Positions 60,037 through 64,000 of a stretch of DNA of 64,000 nt are shown here, in pieces. The DNA lies in contig CBDFJV010000006.1 in the NCBI GenBank assembly GCA_965248605.1, positions 310,001 to 374,000 of the forward strand, read 5' to 3'. Every line of letters begins with the position of its first letter. The first letter of the stretch is position 1. The notes beneath the pieces are model-generated. The model had not been told where the DNA came from. It made no database searches and saw only the letters and a list, made by a program, of their open reading frames with translations. A program made the translations under genes and the position numbers. Source of the DNA: CAUZJF01 sp965248605 (GTDB taxonomy: Bacteria > Chloroflexota > Dehalococcoidia > Lucifugimonadales > CAUZJF01).

Positions 60037-60671
60037 GGGACCTGGGCCTTCACGACGATTCTTGAGCTCACGCGGTCTGTCAGCGTACGGTAAGCGGTAT
60101 CCGGCAGGAGGAATCTAGCCAGCCTCGCTCGCACGGCAGAAGTGTTAAGGGTGACGGTAACTTGGCGCAAGCCGTAGCCTTCTAGCAACGATGTCCACTC
60201 GGTGATGCTTCTAACGTAGGCCACGTAAGTTGATCCCTCGTCCGACGCGCGTCGTTTGAGGTCTTCGAGAGCACGCTTGGAGTAGTCGAATATCACTATC
60301 AGCCCACCGGGTTTGGTGGCACGCATCGTCTCTAGCAGGACTTGCCGGGCGTTCGGCAAAAAGTGAAAGACATTGCTGAAGAACACCAGGTCAAAGGAGT
60401 CGTCGGTGAACGGAAGAGAGTTCCCGTCGGCCACGGCGTCGACCGAACGGGGTATTTCGTCGTTGTAGGGCGCGGTCGTTATGTCCACGCCCAGGTACGC
60501 TCCGTTGACCGTCAGCTGGTACTGCCCGGGCCCGCACCCGACCTCGAGCGTCCGTCCCTGGTCGTGAGTGTGCTTTCGCAAATATGCCCCTGTGGAAGGC
60601 ACCACAAGGCCGGCCAGGTCTGGGTGCTCGTGAGCTGACGGTATGCGGGTAGTCGGGCTGACGAGGCTCAC
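60033..60671 (-). CDS. Class I SAM-dependent methyltransferase
   Basis: The 212-residue protein has RTLEVGCGPGQYQLTVNGAYLGVDITTAP (motifs I-II), LPFTDDSFDLVFFSNVFHFLPNA and MRATKPGGLIVIFDYSKRAL, so it is a compact sugar or lipid methyltransferase. I start at GTG 60671, which overlaps the FemAB-like stop (GTGA). The open frame runs further upstream, but only across the other gene. Its own stop overlaps the start of the interrupted methyltransferase (GTGA at 60033-60036). Confidence 0.88.
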   Translation of the reverse strand: MSLVSPTTRIPSAHEHPDLAGLVVPSTGAYLRKHTHDQGRTLEVGCGPGQYQLTVNGAYLGVDITTAPYNDEIPRSVDAVADGNSLPFTDDSFDLVFFSNVFHFLPNARQVLLETMRATKPGGLIVIFDYSKRALEDLKRRASDEGSTYVAYVRSITEWTSLLEGYGLRQVTVTLNTSAVRARLARFLLPDTAYRTLTDRVSSRIVVKAQVP

Positions 60672-61747
60672 CGAAACGCCTTTCGCAAGAGCCCACGCCT
60701 GCCGAGGCCGGAAAAAGCTCTTCGCGTTGAGCGCAGCAACCTTGCCGGTGCGAGCGTTTTCTCGAATCGATGAAGCTCGACGTAGCGCCCGCCCCACTTT
60801 TCTTTGAAGCGCCGGATCCCTTCCTCTTTGGGGTCCGTCGGGTTGGGAGCAACGCCTGCCAGGTCGAACGTATTTGAGCCTTGTTCCTTAGCCCACTTGA
60901 GGACGTGCCAATGTAGGATGTCTTGAGCCGGAATGGCTGCTTCTCGGGCCCGCGGCGACAGACTCGATGCAATCTCCTTCGCAACCCCTCCAAAGCTATG
61001 GACCCCCAGCGTCGCGAGCGTCTCTCCCTCGGCGTCCAGCGCGATGAAATAGGCGTACCTCTGGTCGACGTCCTCGTCGAACATAACTCTGAAGATTGAA
61101 GAAGATCGTGACTCTCCCTCCTGAGCGGTCGTGTACGGTGTGAGAAATGCAGCTCGAAAGTCCTCGAAATCGCGTACCTTGCGTACCTCGATGCCTTGCC
61201 GGATGCACTTGTTGATACTCTTTCGCGCCGCACGGTTCAGGTTCTGCCACAACGACTCCTCGTCTTGCGTAAGGTCGACAAGGAGCGTGGACCATGGCGA
61301 TGGGGCATAGCCCATCGACGTAAACGCCTCCGACATGCTGTCGATGCTAGACCATACGGCCTCGCCCGCGGGAGCGGTCCACCTGATCTCGCCGACGCGG
61401 GACCGCTTTGCATAATCATCGACCCATTCAAGCAACCGCCGGAGCACATCTCGCCCACCCCCATTGCCGTTGACCAAGACCGGCCCATCGATGCATTCCA
61501 GGGTAGCTACGGGAAGCATGGCCAGAATCCCCGGGCGACGGCGTTTCAGCATGAGGCAGAACGCAAGGTCACGCCCGCCGGCGATCACTTTGAGGTACAA
61601 AGGTTCGGCTCCGTAAACGCGCTCGATAACCCTCGCGTAGAACTGCGACTGACAAATCCCGGTTTCGGAGAGCCCTTCGAACCGCTCATCCCACTCGCCG
61701 GGGCCTTGTGGGCTTACCCTGATTACATCGATTGTCGAAGCGGTCAG
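60668..61747 (-). CDS. FemAB-like GNAT-fold transferase (second)
   Basis: The 359-residue protein shows the FemAB pattern: ESLWQNLNRAARKSINKCIRQGIEVRKV, FIALDAEGETLATLGVHSFGG, ASSLSPRAREAAIPAQDILHWHVLKWAKEQGSNTFDLAGVAPNPTDPKEEGIRRFKEKWGG. The last carries the GxxRFKxxWGG family hallmark. It probably acylates the polymer or a precursor. No ATG, GTG or TTG lies in frame near the expected start, but CTG 61747 overlaps the previous stop as CTGA, which fits the locus pattern. A TTG or ATG far upstream (61819) would overlap by 76 nt. Confidence 0.82.
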   Translation of the reverse strand: MTASTIDVIRVSPQGPGEWDERFEGLSETGICQSQFYARVIERVYGAEPLYLKVIAGGRDLAFCLMLKRRRPGILAMLPVATLECIDGPVLVNGNGGGRDVLRRLLEWVDDYAKRSRVGEIRWTAPAGEAVWSSIDSMSEAFTSMGYAPSPWSTLLVDLTQDEESLWQNLNRAARKSINKCIRQGIEVRKVRDFEDFRAAFLTPYTTAQEGESRSSSIFRVMFDEDVDQRYAYFIALDAEGETLATLGVHSFGGVAKEIASSLSPRAREAAIPAQDILHWHVLKWAKEQGSNTFDLAGVAPNPTDPKEEGIRRFKEKWGGRYVELHRFEKTLAPARLLRSTRRAFSGLGRRGLLRKAFR

Positions 61748-62919
61748 TGTATTGCGTCCTCGTAGATGTCGATCAGTCGATCGGCGACCAAGCTGGCTTC
61801 GTGGTATTTCAAGATCCATTCCCGAGCTTGGGCGCCCTTCTCTTGTCTAAAGGAAGCGTCCGACGCGAGCTCGATCTGGTGGAAGATATCTTCTTCAGTC
61901 CGCGCGTTAAGGACCGGAGGGCGTTCCGGATAGCACCGGTCGGCACAACTGTTATTGATGTAGATCATCACGGGCTTGCCACAGGACATCGCTTCTAGAC
62001 CCGTAGTACCGAAAGCGCCCACGTCGAACTGGTCAACGACGACGTCGGCCATCCGGTAGTGCTTGACGAGTTCGTCCTTGCGCATCTCTGGCAGCACCGT
62101 CACGTGCTGGCTAATCCCCAGCTCCCCTATTAGCTCCCGGGCTACACCATTGTCAGGACCCCGATCGAGGATCACGGCGTGCGCTCGGCCGTGCTCCGAA
62201 ACGTGCCGCGCAAAGGCCCTGATGAACCGGTCGTTCCCTTTGGTGGAGTTCCGCCCGGCAGCGTTGTCGACGCCGCCCCAGTCTAGGTGTGACGGCATGA
62301 AGAAAAGCAGATCGTCCGGCGACCCGTACGCCCGGTCCACGGCGCCGGGACTATATTTTTCCGTGTCGATCATGAATGGAAAGAATTCGGCCCCTACCAG
62401 GCCGGCGCGCTCCGTAAGATCGACCATGTCGAGATTGAGTAGCAGTGTCCTGGCGGCGCGTTGGAAAAAGAGCCGCATCAGCCGCCCGGAGACCCCCCTG
62501 CTCATCGCGACCTCTCGAAGGTCGCTGCCCGTCGCACATGCTATGTATGGCCGGCGGTGCCTCAGGCCGAACTCCCAAACTGGACGAAGGTTAAAGAAGA
62601 GCGAGCCGCTGAAGCTGTGGACTAGGTCGTAGGAGAGGAGGTCTTGCAGCAGCTGCCTCCCGCCTGCCTCGCCCCAAACGTACCGGAACCTCCGTTGAAG
62701 CCGGCTCGGAGTCTGGCCGTTACGGTCTTGATACTCATGTATCCAGTCCGGGAGCTCCTTCCGGCCGAGGTCTACGTCTTCCCAAACGGGCCCATAGGCA
62801 CCCAATTCCCTCGTTTCCAAGTATGTGTCAGCCATCAGGCCTCTTCTCCTCAGGAGCTTCGGCCATATGTAAGCACTGCCCCCAAGGTTGCCAATGAACC
62901 CTACTCTTATGTCACTCAT
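61744..62919 (-). CDS. GT4-like glycosyltransferase
   Basis: The 391-residue enzyme begins MSDIRVGFIGNLGGSAYIWPKLLRRRGL. The donor half has AHAVILDRGPDNGVARELIGEL, YRMADVVVDQFDVGAFGTTGLEAMSCGKPVMIYIN, the GT4 E-x7-type element. A mid-region LDWGGVDNAAGRNSTKGNDRFIRAF is unusual and may bind sugar. ATG 62919 is 5 nt from the epimerase stop. Confidence 0.88.
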   Translation of the reverse strand: MSDIRVGFIGNLGGSAYIWPKLLRRRGLMADTYLETRELGAYGPVWEDVDLGRKELPDWIHEYQDRNGQTPSRLQRRFRYVWGEAGGRQLLQDLLSYDLVHSFSGSLFFNLRPVWEFGLRHRRPYIACATGSDLREVAMSRGVSGRLMRLFFQRAARTLLLNLDMVDLTERAGLVGAEFFPFMIDTEKYSPGAVDRAYGSPDDLLFFMPSHLDWGGVDNAAGRNSTKGNDRFIRAFARHVSEHGRAHAVILDRGPDNGVARELIGELGISQHVTVLPEMRKDELVKHYRMADVVVDQFDVGAFGTTGLEAMSCGKPVMIYINNSCADRCYPERPPVLNARTEEDIFHQIELASDASFRQEKGAQAREWILKYHEASLVADRLIDIYEDAIH

Positions 62920-62924
62920 ACAGG

Positions 62925-63815
62925 TTAGGCACGGTCTTCATACCGTAGAAGCTGAGTCACCCCTTCCGCGAAGGACACTTGGGGTTCAAATTCCAGTGTC
63001 GTAGATAGCGAATTGATATCGCCTACTAGAGAGATCGACTCTTGGGCTGGCCTTGATTCGAAAACAGGAGGGCGTCGGATAGCACCCCCGATGATCTCGC
63101 CAATCTTCCGAAGGTTAAGGATCTCTGCCCCAGCCACGTTCAGCTTGATGTCTTGTTGATGTTCCAGTACGCGTGAGAACACGTCGATTGCGTCTGAAAT
63201 GAAGATTGGGTTCACGCGCAGTCCGTCCTTGCCTTGTAACGTCACCGGAAGTCCCTCCCTCACGCTGTTGATAAGACGAGGTATAAGCATGTCTGCTCGT
63301 TGCCCCGGGCCGTACACGAAAAAGCATCTGAGGATAGCGCCAGAAAAATGCCGAGCGTAGTTTTCGACTAACAGCTCTGCGGCATACTTCGATGTCAGAT
63401 AAAAGTCCAACGGCCTTGCCAGCTTAATCACGTCTGCTTCGACGAATTCACGATCACTGCGCCCGTAAATACCGCCTGTGGAAGCGTGGAGGAAGTGCTT
63501 GATGCCTACCTTTCTGCCATATTCAAGTAAGTCGAAGGTGCTCCTCACGTTTACGTCGAAGACGTCACGCGCGCCTTCTGGAAATTCGCGAAAGCGAAGC
63601 GATTGCGCCAGGTGGACGATCGCGTCGATCTCGGTGGGCCATTCGCCAAAGTCAATTGGCTTTGAAAGGTCGCACGATATCCAGGTGACACTCGGCGCAC
63701 CATCGATGCGAGACGCGGGCCTGCGCACCCCCCAGACGGTGTAGCCCTGCGCGGCAAGTGCTCTGCAGAGCGAACGCCCGATAAACCCCGTCGCTCCTGT
63801 CACTAGAACTCTCAA
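62925..63815 (-). CDS. NAD-dependent epimerase/dehydratase (SDR)
   Basis: The 296-residue protein starts at TTG 63815 with RVLVTGATGFIGRSLCRAL (2-20). It has AIVHLAQSLRF, HASTGGIYG, the catalytic Y in FYLTSKYAAELL (YxxxK) and RCFFVYGPGQRADM. It is a sugar-nucleotide epimerase or reductase, substrate unknown. AGGCGG lies upstream of the start. It is the first complete gene of the leftward run inside the window; 74 nt separate it from the preceding partial gene. Confidence 0.9.
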   Translation of the reverse strand: MRVLVTGATGFIGRSLCRALAAQGYTVWGVRRPASRIDGAPSVTWISCDLSKPIDFGEWPTEIDAIVHLAQSLRFREFPEGARDVFDVNVRSTFDLLEYGRKVGIKHFLHASTGGIYGRSDREFVEADVIKLARPLDFYLTSKYAAELLVENYARHFSGAILRCFFVYGPGQRADMLIPRLINSVREGLPVTLQGKDGLRVNPIFISDAIDVFSRVLEHQQDIKLNVAGAEILNLRKIGEIIGGAIRRPPVFESRPAQESISLVGDINSLSTTLEFEPQVSFAEGVTQLLRYEDRA

Positions 63816-63889
63816 ACTAGAACCGCCTAGCTTGGTCCGTGGGTGCCGGTCTCAGTCTTGGACCGACTCGCGTCCAAGATAAGTGAAAC

Positions 63890-64000
63890 CTAGACACTAA
63901 CAGTCGGGGCGGACCCCGGCGACGGCCTCTGAGAGAACTGTCCGAGAACTGCTATGCCGCTCTCGACGATCTGGAACGAGTTGATTGTGAGACCGTGCTC
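63890..64000 (-). CDS. C-terminal fragment of an upstream protein (cut by the window edge)
   Basis: A 36-codon frame open to the window edge ends in TAG at 63892-63890. The peptide includes HGLTINSFQIVESGIAVLGQFS and a Ser/Pro-rich end. It looks like a real C-terminus of beta-type composition, but the family cannot be named from this length. The run 63816-63889 between it and the epimerase gene holds no other gene. Confidence 0.45.
   Translation of the reverse strand, partial: EHGLTINSFQIVESGIAVLGQFSQRPSPGSAPTVSV

Noticed and set aside
1..64000. CRISPR array, prophage, restriction-modification or toxin-antitoxin system
   Set aside because: No regularly spaced direct repeats with unique spacers, phage structural genes, or paired small toxin/antitoxin genes were seen on reading both strands.

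Overview
The window reads as bacterial chromosome of moderately high GC, with many GTG and TTG starts. It carries MEP-pathway isoprenoid synthesis (IspH), a geranylgeranyl-reductase-type flavoprotein, an enolase-superfamily fragment, an IS1380-type element and several short palindromic intergenic repeats. Together these suggest an environmental Chloroflexota-like bacterium, perhaps a metagenome-assembled genome. That placement is an inference and is weak. No rRNA, tRNA, CRISPR array or prophage was recognised.

Region 1 (1-5.4 kb, mostly + strand) is a patch of intact and decaying genes. rsgA (ribosome-assembly GTPase) is intact. Around it lie two frameshifted GNAT acetyltransferases, the 5' remnant of a SAM methyltransferase, a tandem-GNAT protein, an unknown protein, and a phosphotransferase whose C-terminus has absorbed a palindromic repeat.

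Region 2 (5.6-16 kb) is mainly metabolic: a LON-domain protein, an N-acyl-D-amino-acid-deacylase-like amidohydrolase, a TauE/SafE transporter, an aminotransferase, ispH with a geranylgeranyl-reductase-family flavoprotein, a ComB-like phosphatase and an exported protein. At about 9505 an enolase-superfamily gene and an OmpR-type response regulator are both cut at one junction.

Region 3 (16-20 kb) holds a large repeat-containing membrane protein on the minus strand, broken by a frameshift near its 5' end. Next to it is a complete IS1380-type element (about 18214-19923). The IS abuts a sugar-nucleotide epimerase gene that has lost its 3' half.

Region 4 (20-64 kb) is one continuous leftward surface-polysaccharide locus of more than 35 genes, many joined by 4-nt NTGA overlaps. 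It encodes precursor synthesis (UDP-GlcNAc 6-dehydrogenase, a fused oxidoreductase/acetyltransferase, three DegT-type or SDR steps, WecB), a phosphoglycosyl transferase, six GT4-like glycosyltransferases and a Wzz/BY-kinase length regulator. Its tailoring genes are many: a glucuronyl C5-epimerase-like protein, PAPS synthase, six methyltransferases (one interrupted), three asparagine-synthase-type amidotransferases, two FemAB-like proteins, two polysaccharide deacetylases, a PhyH dioxygenase and a PglD-like acyltransferase. No Wzx flippase, Wzy polymerase, Wza exporter or sulfotransferase is visible, and the promoter must lie beyond the right edge. The likely product is a uronic-acid-rich polymer with amide, methyl and acyl substituents, possibly sulfated.

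The most striking structural observation is a 122-bp palindrome-bearing element (59631-59752). It sits inside a methyltransferase gene and is flanked by an exact 5-bp target duplication (ACTAG). Removing it with one repeat copy restores a continuous reading frame.
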